Of a DNA stretch of 7,923 bases, positions 1-7,199 are shown piece after piece. The stretch lies in the NCBI GenBank assembly GCA_021820825.1, contig JAKADD010000105.1, positions 1 to 7,923 on the forward strand, given 5' to 3'. Below the pieces are notes generated by a model. The model saw only the letters and a list, made by a program, of their open reading frames with translations, did no database searches and had not been told where the DNA came from. Source of the stretch: Bacillota bacterium (GTDB taxonomy: Bacteria > Bacillota > Bacilli > Alicyclobacillales > SLC66). Position 1 is the first letter of the stretch, and each line of letters starts with the position of its first letter. Made by a program: the position numbers and the translations under genes.

Positions 1-537
1 ACATTTCTGTATGTATATCTCGGCGAGTATGTAGGCGGCGGCATGATTCTGGACGGTGACAGTTACGCAGGGGTGAGCGGGCGGGCTGTTGAACTCGGCC
101 ACACGCAATATATGCCTGACGGAAGGCAGTGTTATTGCGGAATGAGGGGTTGTCTGGATCAGTATGGCAGCGCGAACGCCATCAAACAATCGCTGGATCT
201 TCACCGGGATGTACCGCTGGAGTCTGTCGTTCAGATGTCGCGAAACGGAAATACGGGCGCCAGTCGGGCTTTGAACGACGGGGTCATGGCGCTGTCTGAT
301 GGGATGGTTAACGCCCTGATGTTGTTCGACGCTCCGGCGTGCATAGTCGGCGGTCCGAATGCAAACATGTTGTTTGCGCTGTTACAGCCTCATCTGACTT
401 ACAAAATCAGTGCAAGAGGACTCGCGGTTGAGGTGCTGAAATCGGAGATCGACATCTATGCCGGAGCCATCGGGGCCGCGTCAACAGTGTTTCATGAAGC
501 GCTCTGGTGCAAACCTTCAACGCTGCTCAAAATGTAG
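1..537 (+). CDS. ROK-family protein (sugar-responsive repressor or sugar kinase), C-terminal part, 5' end outside window
   Basis: The reading frame is open from the first base to the TAG at 535-537, so the N-terminus lies upstream of the window. A glycine-rich segment (YVGGGMILDG) leads into a VELGH motif and then CYCGMRGCL. The His codon at 100-102 and Cys codons at 130, 136 and 151 are spaced 10, 2 and 5 residues apart, the H/C-x-C/C zinc site of ROK proteins such as Mlc and NagC. The Glu at 91-93 is the usual sugar-contacting residue. ROK proteins are either sugar kinases or repressors with an extra N-terminal winged-helix domain. The part that would tell them apart (DNA-binding helices, or the phosphate-binding DxGxT loop) is not visible. 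Its position directly upstream of a promoter driving sugar transport and sulfatase genes favours a local regulator, but that is inference. Confidence 0.9.
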   Translation, partial: TFLYVYLGEYVGGGMILDGDSYAGVSGRAVELGHTQYMPDGRQCYCGMRGCLDQYGSANAIKQSLDLHRDVPLESVVQMSRNGNTGASRALNDGVMALSDGMVNALMLFDAPACIVGGPNANMLFALLQPHLTYKISARGLAVEVLKSEIDIYAGAIGAASTVFHEALWCKPSTLLKM

Positions 538-566
538 TTGTCTTTATAACTGCTAAAATTTCCGCA

Positions 567-596
567 TTGACAATTAGAAATCCAATGGATTATTAT
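567..596 (+). promoter_or_regulatory. Predicted sigma-A promoter for the transporter-sulfatase operon
   Basis: A perfect -35 hexamer TTGACA (567-572) is followed after 18 bases by TATTAT (591-596), five of six matches to the -10 consensus. The predicted transcription start is near 603, leaving about 70 bases of leader before the transporter gene. It lies in the only long gap of the window (538-675), and no comparable promoter was seen in the shorter gaps downstream, so it probably drives all the following genes. I saw no convincing rho-independent terminator for the ROK gene in this gap, so read-through from upstream is also possible. Confidence 0.7.
579..591. promoter_or_regulatory. 13-base palindrome between -35 and -10, candidate operator
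   Basis: AATCCA-A-TGGATT is a perfect inverted repeat with six-base arms around one central base. It sits inside the promoter spacer and touches the -10 hexamer, where a bound repressor would block RNA polymerase. The ROK protein encoded just upstream is a natural candidate to bind it, if that protein is a repressor. It does not resemble an operator I know well. A short palindrome in A+T-rich DNA can occur by chance. Confidence 0.4.
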
Positions 597-621
597 ATGT
601 TCATTCTACTTGCACCCATCT

Positions 622-635
622 GGTAAGCGTTTTCT
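622..635 (+). promoter_or_regulatory. cre-like site (CcpA / LacI-family operator) downstream of the promoter
   Basis: GGTAAGCGTTTTCT matches the Bacillus catabolite response element consensus TGWAARCGYTNWCW at 13 of 14 positions; only the first base differs. It lies roughly 20 to 33 bases after the predicted transcription start, a position where CcpA represses by blocking initiation or elongation. This suggests the operon is turned down when a preferred sugar is present. A LacI-family regulator other than CcpA could use the same core (AAnCGnTT). Confidence 0.6.
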
Positions 636-668
636 TTTCCGCAGTTCAGCGCTTATTTACGGATAACG

Positions 669-675
669 AAAGGGG
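669..675 (+). promoter_or_regulatory. Ribosome binding site of the transporter gene; favours TTG 685 as the start
   Basis: AAAGGGG ends directly against the ATG at 676, too close for efficient initiation there. It lies nine bases before the in-frame TTG at 685. The first sulfatase gene has the identical AAAGGGG (2112-2118) exactly nine bases before its GTG at 2128. This shared geometry supports TTG 685 as the true transporter start, with loss of three residues. Confidence 0.5.
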
Positions 676-2088
676 ATGGACACATTGCCGTCAGAAGTCG
701 GACGTCGGGTTCAAATATCCACGGCACTCATAGCGTCGCTCGGTGGCCTGGTCTTCGGTTACGATTCAGGAGCCATGTCCGGTGCGCTGCTCTTCTTAAA
801 GACAGCATTTCACCTGACCCCCTTTGGACGCGAGGCGATGGTCAGCGTCATCATTATCGGGGCGATGGCGGGGAGCCTGATTGCCCGTCAGCTCGCGGAC
901 GGGGTTGGACGCAGGACAACCTTGCTGATCGCCAGCGCCGGAGCGGCGGTGTTCGCCGTGATGGCCGGCTTCTCGCCGACGTATGCCGTGTTTATTCTGT
1001 CGCGGTTTCTTGTCGGCATCGCGGTGGGGTTGATTGTGGTGTCCGCGCCGATGTACATCAGCGAAGCGTCGCGCACGGCTTCACGCGGCGGCGCCAGCGC
1101 AACGTTTCAATTGGCGGTTGCGGTCGGACTGACCAGTTCCTACTGGGGCGACTATTTCTTCTCCAAATCCGGTGATTGGCACAGCATGTTTATGGTCGCG
1201 GCGATCCCGGCAGTACTGCTGTTTTTGCTGTTCCTGAGGCTTCCGGATACGCCGCGGTGGTATTTCATGCACGGTCTGAACACGCAGGCGCAGGCCGCTT
1301 TGGCGCGCTTCAACAACGCTGATGAGGTCGCTCGCGAAACAACGCGCATTCAAAATGAACTGGCGGCCACCGAAACACTCGATCACGGATCGTATCGCGA
1401 TCTTCTTAATCCCAAGATCCGCATGGCAGTCGTGTTTGGGATCGGGTTCTCCATTTTTCAGCAGTTCAGCGGGATCAACACTGTCACGTATTACAGCCCC
1501 ACCGTGTTTCGGTTCGCGGGTTTTCCGCGTTCCGATTCGATCTTGATCACGGCTGTGATTGGGTTGATTACAATCCTTGCCACGGTGCTGGGAATCGCCC
1601 TGGTTGACCGATGGGGGCGGCGACCACTCATGTTTTCGAGTTTGACCGGGATGGGTCTTGCCATGTTTCTCCTGGGTCTCGCCTTTCGCATTGGACCGCA
1701 GTCTCCTGGAATGGCGTACCTGACGATCGGCAGCGTGACGCTTTACCACATCGCTTTTTCGTTTGGAATGGGCCTGATGGGGTGGGTGCTTCTTCCAGAG
1801 ATTTTCCCCACTCGATTGCGTGCTCGCGGCCAGGCGGTTGGACGCTTCGCAAACTGGGTGGCGAACTTCGCCGTGACGATTTCGTTTCTCTCGGTGGTGG
1901 CGGCTGTCGGAGCAGCGAACACATTCTGGCTCTTCACGGCGTTTATCGTGGCTGCTCTGGTTTTCATCTGGCGTATGGCGCCGGAAACGCGGAACAGGCC
2001 GCTTGAAACGATCGAGAAATATTGGGAAAATGGAATGAAGTGGGATGTAACTTCATCCGGGAACGCCGAGTCGTCTGACGTGAAGTAG
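676..2088 (+). CDS. Sugar-porter-family MFS transporter
   Basis: This is a 470-residue polytopic membrane protein of the MFS sugar porter family, which typically imports sugars by proton symport or facilitated diffusion. Hallmarks appear in order: a first membrane segment with GGLVFGYDSG near residues 23-32; the loop 2-3 motif LADGVGRR (73-80); PMYISEASRTASRGG after membrane segment 4; LPDTPRW (189-195), the PESPR signature; QQFSGIN (262-268) at the start of segment 7, a sugar-contacting region; DRWGRR (311-316); and an ETRNRPLE tail motif replacing PETKG. Length is normal for the family. The start shown is the ATG, but the ribosome binding site fits TTG 685 better. It is first in the operon, followed 39 bases later by a sulfatase. 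The substrate cannot be read from sequence; context suggests a sulfated or sulfatase-released sugar. Confidence 0.93.
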   Translation: MDTLPSEVGRRVQISTALIASLGGLVFGYDSGAMSGALLFLKTAFHLTPFGREAMVSVIIIGAMAGSLIARQLADGVGRRTTLLIASAGAAVFAVMAGFSPTYAVFILSRFLVGIAVGLIVVSAPMYISEASRTASRGGASATFQLAVAVGLTSSYWGDYFFSKSGDWHSMFMVAAIPAVLLFLLFLRLPDTPRWYFMHGLNTQAQAALARFNNADEVARETTRIQNELAATETLDHGSYRDLLNPKIRMAVVFGIGFSIFQQFSGINTVTYYSPTVFRFAGFPRSDSILITAVIGLITILATVLGIALVDRWGRRPLMFSSLTGMGLAMFLLGLAFRIGPQSPGMAYLTIGSVTLYHIAFSFGMGLMGWVLLPEIFPTRLRARGQAVGRFANWVANFAVTISFLSVVAAVGAANTFWLFTAFIVAALVFIWRMAPETRNRPLETIEKYWENGMKWDVTSSGNAESSDVK

Positions 2089-2127
2089 CAGAGTCAGAAT
2101 GCAAAGTCCAAAAAGGGGTGTGCGAAC

Positions 2128-3618
2128 GTGAATGTCGTCATGGTGCTGATGGATACGCTGCGCAGAGACCATCTGGGCGTTTATGGACAGGGAATGGCAA
2201 TGGCCCGCACCCCTGCAATCAATGCGTTTGCCGAGCGCGCGACAGTGTTTGAACAGTCCTATCTGGGTTCCTACCCGTGCATGCCTGCGCGACAGGATCT
2301 GTGGACGGGCCGCTGCAATTTCCCGTGGCGGGGATGGTCGCCGCTGGAATACGACCGCAGGGACATCGTGTTCGCGGCGCGCGAACAGGGATACGTAACC
2401 CAATTGATCACAGATCACTATCATTTGTGGCAATGGGGATCAGGAAATTATCATCTAAACTTCAACGGTGTGGAGTTTATTCGCGGACAGGAGTCAGACA
2501 GTTGGCGCACAGACGCGGACGTCGACGTGCCGTGGCCGCAGGATCGTTCCAAGATCATGCCGATTTACGATATCTACTATCGGAACACGGCGGACGTGGA
2601 ACGGGAAGAGGATTATTTCGCGCCGCGCGTCTTTCAGAGTTGCATCGATTGGGTCGAACGCAATCACCACCATGAGAATTTCTTTCTCATGGTGGACAGT
2701 TTTGATCCACACGAACCCTGGGATACTCCGGAGGAATACTGGCGCATGTATGATCCCGACTATCAGGGGGAGGCGTACATCTGGCCGCCGTACGGACCAG
2801 CCGACCGCTATACGGAAGCGGAATTGAACAACATTCACGCTCGGTATCGCGGGGAGATCACGCTGGCAGACAAGTGGTTCGGCAAGTTTGTCGACAAGCT
2901 TGAGGAGAAAGGGCTTCTGGAGAATACGATGATCATTTTAACCACGGATCACGGCTTCCTCTTTGGCGAGCATAATTTTTTGGGCAAACACGCACCGACT
3001 CTGTACGAGCAGATCGCGCATACGCCCCTGATCGTCTATCATCCGCAGCAGCAGGCTCCGGGACGCCGTGTGCGCACGTTCGCGCAGTTATACGACTTGT
3101 ATCCGACAATTTTAGACGCGATGGGAGCATCCTACGAGCGCGGGGAGATCCACGGTCACAGTCTGCTGCCGGCCATTACGGAAGCAGGCGAAGATCCGGA
3201 GGCGCGCGACGTTATCTGTTTCGGGCGATTTGGGGAAGCAATCCACGCGACAGACGGGGAGTGGACGTACGTTCGACGCGTGAAATCCGGGGATGCTCCT
3301 CTGTATTGGCATACGCTCTCTCATTTTGCGGACAATTACTGGCCGCGTGAGATTTTGGACAACCGCATGATCAAGCTTGAGCAGACGCGGCGCAATCTGG
3401 CCTCGTGGCAGGATGGAAAATACCTGTTTCGCGGCAGCGTAGAAGGAGTAACATCCGAGGTTGAGGAGGAGTTGTATCATCACATTGCGGATCCGGAACA
3501 GGCGCAAAACGTAGCTGCGGAGAATCCCCGGCAATGCGCTCGCTTGCGTGAACGGATGAAAGAGTTTCTCGTCGTTATCGACTCCCCGGAGTCTTATAGA
3601 AACTGGCTGGCCCTGTAA
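2128..3618 (+). CDS. Cys-type sulfatase (type I, alkaline phosphatase superfamily), cytoplasmic
   Basis: The 496-residue protein hydrolyses sulfate esters, using a formylglycine made from Cys51 in the motif C51-M-P-A-R55, followed by TGR (60-62). Metal and active-site elements visible are D9 in VLMDTLRRDHLG, the SFDPHEPWD segment (H195), and TTDHGFLFGEH (D274, H275) with K287 shortly after. The C-terminal subdomain ends with ELYHHIADPEQAQN (about 448-461), the usual sulfatase closing motif. There is no N-terminal signal peptide, since the core strand begins at residue 2, so it should act in the cytoplasm. The start is GTG, nine bases after AAAGGGG. The region NFPWRGWSPLEYD to ITDHYHLWQW resembles a subgroup of Bacillota sulfatases I recall, but I cannot name its substrate. 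It needs a maturase; one is encoded two genes downstream. Confidence 0.93.
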   Translation: MNVVMVLMDTLRRDHLGVYGQGMAMARTPAINAFAERATVFEQSYLGSYPCMPARQDLWTGRCNFPWRGWSPLEYDRRDIVFAAREQGYVTQLITDHYHLWQWGSGNYHLNFNGVEFIRGQESDSWRTDADVDVPWPQDRSKIMPIYDIYYRNTADVEREEDYFAPRVFQSCIDWVERNHHHENFFLMVDSFDPHEPWDTPEEYWRMYDPDYQGEAYIWPPYGPADRYTEAELNNIHARYRGEITLADKWFGKFVDKLEEKGLLENTMIILTTDHGFLFGEHNFLGKHAPTLYEQIAHTPLIVYHPQQQAPGRRVRTFAQLYDLYPTILDAMGASYERGEIHGHSLLPAITEAGEDPEARDVICFGRFGEAIHATDGEWTYVRRVKSGDAPLYWHTLSHFADNYWPREILDNRMIKLEQTRRNLASWQDGKYLFRGSVEGVTSEVEEELYHHIADPEQAQNVAAENPRQCARLRERMKEFLVVIDSPESYRNWLAL

Positions 3619-3642
3619 GTCAGGATACCTGGGAGTGAATAT

Positions 3643-4491
3643 ATGATACGATTGACGGCAGTGGATGATCCGGGAACGTATATCGACATCGCGCCGGAAC
3701 GAGGAGCCATTGTCGCAAATTTTGTTGTGGGTGGAACGCCTGTTTTTTATATGGACGAAGACATGGGGCTTGATTCTCCGGTAATTCGCGGCGGCATGCC
3801 GATCTTGTTTCCTGTGTGCGGACCTGTCCGCACAGGCCGATTTGCGGGTGTTGACGGGCTCGCTGCCATGTCGCAGCACGGGTTTGCGCGCGATTTGCCG
3901 TGGACTGTCGGCGCAGGGCAACCCGCTGCGCGCGCCGCCCGCACCTCGGCAGTGACGCTGCAACTGAATGACAGCGCCGAAACAAGGCGATTTTTCCCGT
4001 ATGACTTTCAGTTGCAGGTGACCTATACGCTGGCGGCGCGGACGCTGAGTGTTGAGGCTCAGCTCCAGAATCTGTCCGATCATCCACTGCCGTTTCAAAT
4101 CGGCTTTCATCCCTATTTTTTGGTTGCCGATAAAACGACTGTGAGTTGCCATGCAGAGACGGACGAATATGTGGACACTGTCGCGAACATTCGGCGCCCG
4201 GAACCGTTACCGCTCAACCTGGCGCACTGGCCTGGCGGTTCCGTGACCAATCTTTGTGTGCCGCACGTTCGCGCTCCGGATGTTACGCTGCAGATCGATG
4301 GGCGAACCATTCGACTGCAACTCGGAGCGGGTCTAGGCACTTTGGTTCTGTGGGCGCTGGCAGACAAAGCGTTTGTCTGTGTAGAGCCGTGGACCGGATC
4401 GGCCGGAGAATTTGACCGCGCTGCGTCACAGCGACTGGCGCCGGGCGCCGAATTTGAGGCCGCTTTCTCCATCCACGTGGACTTGGCGTAA
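3643..4491 (+). CDS. Aldose 1-epimerase (mutarotase) family protein
   Basis: This 282-residue beta-sandwich protein should interconvert the alpha and beta anomers of a sugar or sugar phosphate. The recognisable elements are RGGMPILFP (R49), QHGFAR (H79), GFHPYF (H156) and VEPW (E248). In galactose mutarotase and its relatives, the His of the HPY-type motif and a C-terminal Glu serve as general acid and base; H156 and E248 are the candidates here. The RGG-PILFP pattern is closer to the general or hexose-6-phosphate mutarotase group than to GalM. The ATG follows GGGAGTG (3631-3637). It lies 24 bases after the first sulfatase and 19 bases before the maturase, so it is co-transcribed with them. 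It probably prepares the desulfated sugar, or the sulfated one, for the next enzyme. The exact substrate is unknown. Confidence 0.88.
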   Translation: MIRLTAVDDPGTYIDIAPERGAIVANFVVGGTPVFYMDEDMGLDSPVIRGGMPILFPVCGPVRTGRFAGVDGLAAMSQHGFARDLPWTVGAGQPAARAARTSAVTLQLNDSAETRRFFPYDFQLQVTYTLAARTLSVEAQLQNLSDHPLPFQIGFHPYFLVADKTTVSCHAETDEYVDTVANIRRPEPLPLNLAHWPGGSVTNLCVPHVRAPDVTLQIDGRTIRLQLGAGLGTLVLWALADKAFVCVEPWTGSAGEFDRAASQRLAPGAEFEAAFSIHVDLA

Positions 4492-4510
4492 GTGAAGGGA
4501 GGATTCACTC

Positions 4511-5740
4511 ATGGCGATTGGCGTCATGTGGAAGACGGTTTCCGAAGCCTGCAATCTGGCCTGCGATTACTGCTACTACAGCCATTGCGGCGGTCAGCCG
4601 AACGAGATTTTGCGAATCGAACCGCGCGTGCTCGAAAGCTTCATCCGCGACTATATGAATCTGTCCGATGGGTCCGCCTCCTTTGCCTGGCAAGGGGGAG
4701 AGCCCCTTTTGGCTGGTTTGCCATTTTTTGAAGAGGTGGTCGCCCTGCAGGCTCAGTACGCGCCGCCCGGCATGTCCATCGGCAATGCGGTGCAGACCAA
4801 CGGCACGCTGATCACCGAGGAGTGGGCGCTGTTTTTTAAACAGTACAACTTTCTGGTTGGTGTGAGCATTGACGGTCCAAAATCCATTCACGATGCAAGG
4901 CGCGTGACGCACTCGGGGGCTGGCTCGTTTGATCGCGTCATGCGCGGCGTCGCCCATCTCAATCGGCGCCAGGTGGAGTATAACGTTCTCACCGTCATCC
5001 ATCCCGGCAACGTGCGGCGCGTACGCGAATTGATGGATTTTTATCGTGACAATGACTTCCGGTGGGTTCAATTCATCCCCTCCATGGCCTTTTCTGCACA
5101 GGATGTCCAGCAGAGTGGGTCCTACGAGATCACGCCCGACGAGTACGGGGATTTTCTGTGCGAGGCGTTTGAATATTGGTACGACGAGGAGTACCCGCGT
5201 TTCTCAATCCGCATGTTTGACAGTGTCCTGTCTCTGTACATGAACCGCGATCCGGGATTTTGCGTGCTGTCGAAGACCTGTGGGCAAACGCTGGTCCTAG
5301 AGCAAAACGGCGACGCCTATCCGTGTGATTTTTTTATGGATGCGGATTGGCGACTGGGAAATGTGGGGGAACAGTCCATCGCAGAACTGCTCGCAAGTCC
5401 TGCGATGCGCCGTTTTGCGACTCTGAAGCCGACACTCCCTGAGTCGTGTCAGTCGTGCCAGTGGAAGAGCGTCTGTCACGGGGGCTGTCCGCGCAACCGC
5501 GTATACGGCGAGGGCGGGGAAGTGGCGCCGGACTATTTTTGCGCGGCGTATCAACGCTTCTACTCGTATGCAGAGGAGCGCATGCAGCGGTTGGCTCTGC
5601 GGCTGCGCAAGCGTCTCTTCGAGGAACAAAGCGGCAGGGTGCGGGATGTGGGCAGAAACGATCTTTGTCCCTGCGGCAGCGGGCACAAGTACAAGCGCTG
5701 CTGTCAACCCTTGAAAGAGATGGACTGGAGGATGGATTGA
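4511..5740 (+). CDS. Anaerobic sulfatase-maturating enzyme (radical SAM/SPASM) with C-terminal SEC-C motif
   Basis: It oxidises the active-site Cys (or Ser) of sulfatases to formylglycine without oxygen, using S-adenosylmethionine and three [4Fe-4S] clusters. The radical SAM motif is C14-x3-C18-x2-C21 with an aromatic Y20 in CDYCYY, and WQGGEP follows. The SPASM cysteines are C251, C257, C272, C313, C316, C322, C326 and C344. As I recall the Clostridium perfringens enzyme (255, 261, 276, 317, 320, 326, 330, 348), each is offset by exactly four. D273 after C272 matches its proposed catalytic base D277. A linker rich in Arg and Leu (about 355-375) leads to a SEC-C motif, RNDLCPCGSGHKYKRCC, with C386, C388, C397 and C398 as likely zinc ligands. 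The ATG lies eight bases after AAGGGAGG (4495-4502). It is encoded between its two presumed substrates, which argues for dedicated maturation. Confidence 0.93.
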   Translation: MAIGVMWKTVSEACNLACDYCYYSHCGGQPNEILRIEPRVLESFIRDYMNLSDGSASFAWQGGEPLLAGLPFFEEVVALQAQYAPPGMSIGNAVQTNGTLITEEWALFFKQYNFLVGVSIDGPKSIHDARRVTHSGAGSFDRVMRGVAHLNRRQVEYNVLTVIHPGNVRRVRELMDFYRDNDFRWVQFIPSMAFSAQDVQQSGSYEITPDEYGDFLCEAFEYWYDEEYPRFSIRMFDSVLSLYMNRDPGFCVLSKTCGQTLVLEQNGDAYPCDFFMDADWRLGNVGEQSIAELLASPAMRRFATLKPTLPESCQSCQWKSVCHGGCPRNRVYGEGGEVAPDYFCAAYQRFYSYAEERMQRLALRLRKRLFEEQSGRVRDVGRNDLCPCGSGHKYKRCCQPLKEMDWRMD

Positions 5741-7140
5741 TGAAACCGCGCCATGTGCTCTTCATCACCTCAGATCAGCAACAGGCGGGCGCCTTGGGTT
5801 GTGCAGACCCGTCGTATGTGACGCCGCATCTGGATGCGCTGGCGAATCGCGGTGTCCGGTTCACCCACGCCGTGACCACGGCTGCGCAGTGTACGCCCGC
5901 GCGAGCGAGTTGGGAGACGGGCCGCTATCCGCACGAGGTTGGAGTGAATCAGATCGGCCACGCCATTCGGCCGGACCTGCCGCTGGTAGCCAAGGTATTT
6001 GCCGACGCGGGATACGATACGGCGCACTTCGGAAAATGGCATCTGTTCACGCCGCCGACCCAGTGTGGCTATCAGGTCACAGCGTACCGGACGGATGGGA
6101 TTGCTCCGGGTTCTGCGGATACGGCACATCCTGAACGGTGGAGCGCCCGTGACGCAGAAGCGACGGCGCAGGCCATCCATTACATCCGCGACTCCGGAGA
6201 ACGTCCGTTTTTTATGGCGCTGTCTTATTACAGTCCTCATCCCGGAAATATTCAGTTTGAGTTGATTGAAGCGTTCCGGCATCTGTACCCCCGCAAAGAC
6301 ATGCCCGTTCCGCACAGCTTCTATGCCGATGATCTTTGCACCAAGCCTATGTTTCAAAGGAAGCGCGCTGACAGCCCAGAATGCCGTCTGACAGAAGAAC
6401 AGGTGCGGATCGACGCCCAGAAATACCGCACGATGGTGAGCAATCTCGACTGGAATATCGGTCGTGTGATGGCTGAACTCGATAACAAAGGGATCTTGCA
6501 GGAGACAGCGATCGTCTTTTCGTCCGACCACGGGGATCTGCAAGGCGCGCATCGATTGCGCCTAAAAGGGGTCGTGCCATACCGCGAACTCTATAATGTG
6601 CCGCTGATCGTGGTTGATCCAGCAGACAAAAAGGGGGGGCGCGTCTCCGATCGACTCGTATCGAGCGCCGCCGTACCGGGCACCTTACTGCGCCTGGCGG
6701 CATTATCTGTGCCGGAGGATTTTGCCGGAGGGGTGCTGCCGGATGTGTTCCAGCAGGATCTGCAATCAGGTGAACCGTCGCCAAGCGGGTTGCCATCAAG
6801 CGGGTTGCCGCCAAGGGAGTTGCAGCCGGGCGAGTTGCCATTGGACGAAGAGCACGTATTTTTTGAGCACTATAAAGCGTATTGGGGTTTTCATCCATTT
6901 CATGGAATCCAGACGGTTGCCTGGAAATACGTCTATTATTACCAGGAGGATCTGGAGGAGATGTACGATCTTGTACGGGATCCGGATGAACTCGTGAATG
7001 TCGCTGCAGACCCGGCTGTGGGCGCGATCAAAGAGCGGCTCCGATCCCAGGTGTCCGCATGGTGGGAACAGACAGGCGCATTGCGCGCCGCCCCAGTTAA
7101 GGCGGCGGACGTGGACGGAGCATGGAGCGATCTCGTGTGA
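5740..7140 (+). CDS. Second Cys-type sulfatase, translationally coupled to the maturase
   Basis: This 466-residue type I sulfatase carries the motif C51-T-P-A-R55 followed by TGR (60-62), so its cysteine sits at the same residue number as in the first sulfatase. Other hallmarks are ITSDQQQ (D12, Q13) at the N-terminal metal site, TPHLDALANRGVRF, HFGKWHL (K99, H101), SSDHGD (D263, H264) and LKG (K276), with EEMYDLVRDPDE (406-417) closing the C-terminal subdomain. The layout resembles arylsulfatase, choline-sulfatase and N-sulfoglucosamine sulfohydrolase relatives; the substrate cannot be assigned. No signal peptide is visible. The frame is open upstream to 5446, but that stretch overlaps the maturase. 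The ATG at 5740 shares one base with the maturase TGA (TGATG) and follows GGAGG (5727-5731) by eight bases, so it is chosen. A short degenerate Pro/Leu/Gly repeat (residues 348-367) interrupts the domain junction. Confidence 0.93.
   Translation: MKPRHVLFITSDQQQAGALGCADPSYVTPHLDALANRGVRFTHAVTTAAQCTPARASWETGRYPHEVGVNQIGHAIRPDLPLVAKVFADAGYDTAHFGKWHLFTPPTQCGYQVTAYRTDGIAPGSADTAHPERWSARDAEATAQAIHYIRDSGERPFFMALSYYSPHPGNIQFELIEAFRHLYPRKDMPVPHSFYADDLCTKPMFQRKRADSPECRLTEEQVRIDAQKYRTMVSNLDWNIGRVMAELDNKGILQETAIVFSSDHGDLQGAHRLRLKGVVPYRELYNVPLIVVDPADKKGGRVSDRLVSSAAVPGTLLRLAALSVPEDFAGGVLPDVFQQDLQSGEPSPSGLPSSGLPPRELQPGELPLDEEHVFFEHYKAYWGFHPFHGIQTVAWKYVYYYQEDLEEMYDLVRDPDELVNVAADPAVGAIKERLRSQVSAWWEQTGALRAAPVKAADVDGAWSDLV
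6781..6840 (+). repeat. Four tandem copies of a 15-base unit inside the second sulfatase
   Basis: Four consecutive 15-base units encode PSGLP, SSGLP, PRELQ and PGELP (residues 348-367). Copies one and two share a 13-base identity (6782-6794 and 6797-6809); copies three and four have diverged but keep the GTTG core in phase. A further SGEP just upstream (6766-6777) may be an older copy. The unit length is a multiple of three, so gain or loss of copies would keep the reading frame. The repeat lies between the catalytic core and the C-terminal subdomain, and the encoded Pro/Gly-rich stretch is probably a flexible surface loop. Confidence 0.75.
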
Positions 7141-7186
7141 CAGGTAGCAACGGCAGAATGTGATTGTCGCTGGATTTAGGGAGCGA

Positions 7187-7193
7187 GAGGTGA
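7187..7193 (+). promoter_or_regulatory. Strong ribosome binding site that fixes the FGE start at GTG 7200
   Basis: GAGGTGA is a seven-base match to the anti-Shine-Dalgarno sequence of Bacillota 16S rRNA and ends six bases before the GTG at 7200. It marks that codon, rather than the in-frame ATGs at 7230, 7290 or 7335, as the start. The 59 bases between the second sulfatase and this gene show no convincing promoter or terminator, so the gene is probably part of the same operon. Confidence 0.7.
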
Positions 7194-7199
7194 GAAACT

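Noticed and set aside
538..573. Possible terminator hairpin after the ROK gene (TTGTC at 538-542 and GACAA at 569-573)
   Set aside because: The arms are only five bases with a loop of 26 and no following T-run; the right arm is also the -35 box.
1081..1749. Minus-strand open frame of 222 codons within the transporter gene
   Set aside because: The sense strand encodes a complete MFS protein with all family motifs; the antisense product is of low complexity and has no visible domain or plausible start context.
3112..4152. Long open frame of 346 codons on the minus strand
   Set aside because: It lies antisense across the sulfatase and epimerase genes, shows no recognisable domain, and has an Arg/His/Gln-rich composition typical of a shadow frame.
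5446..5739. Upstream extension of the second sulfatase by 98 codons
   Set aside because: It overlaps the SPASM and SEC-C coding part of the maturase in another frame, encodes Arg/Gly-rich sequence with no sulfatase similarity, and a well-placed ribosome binding site supports ATG 5740.
2128..7140. Sulfoquinovose (sulfosugar) catabolism as the pathway
   Set aside because: A mutarotase and an MFS porter also occur in such clusters, but sulfoquinovose carries a carbon-sulfur bond that sulfatases do not cleave, and no sulfoquinovosidase, isomerase or aldolase is visible.
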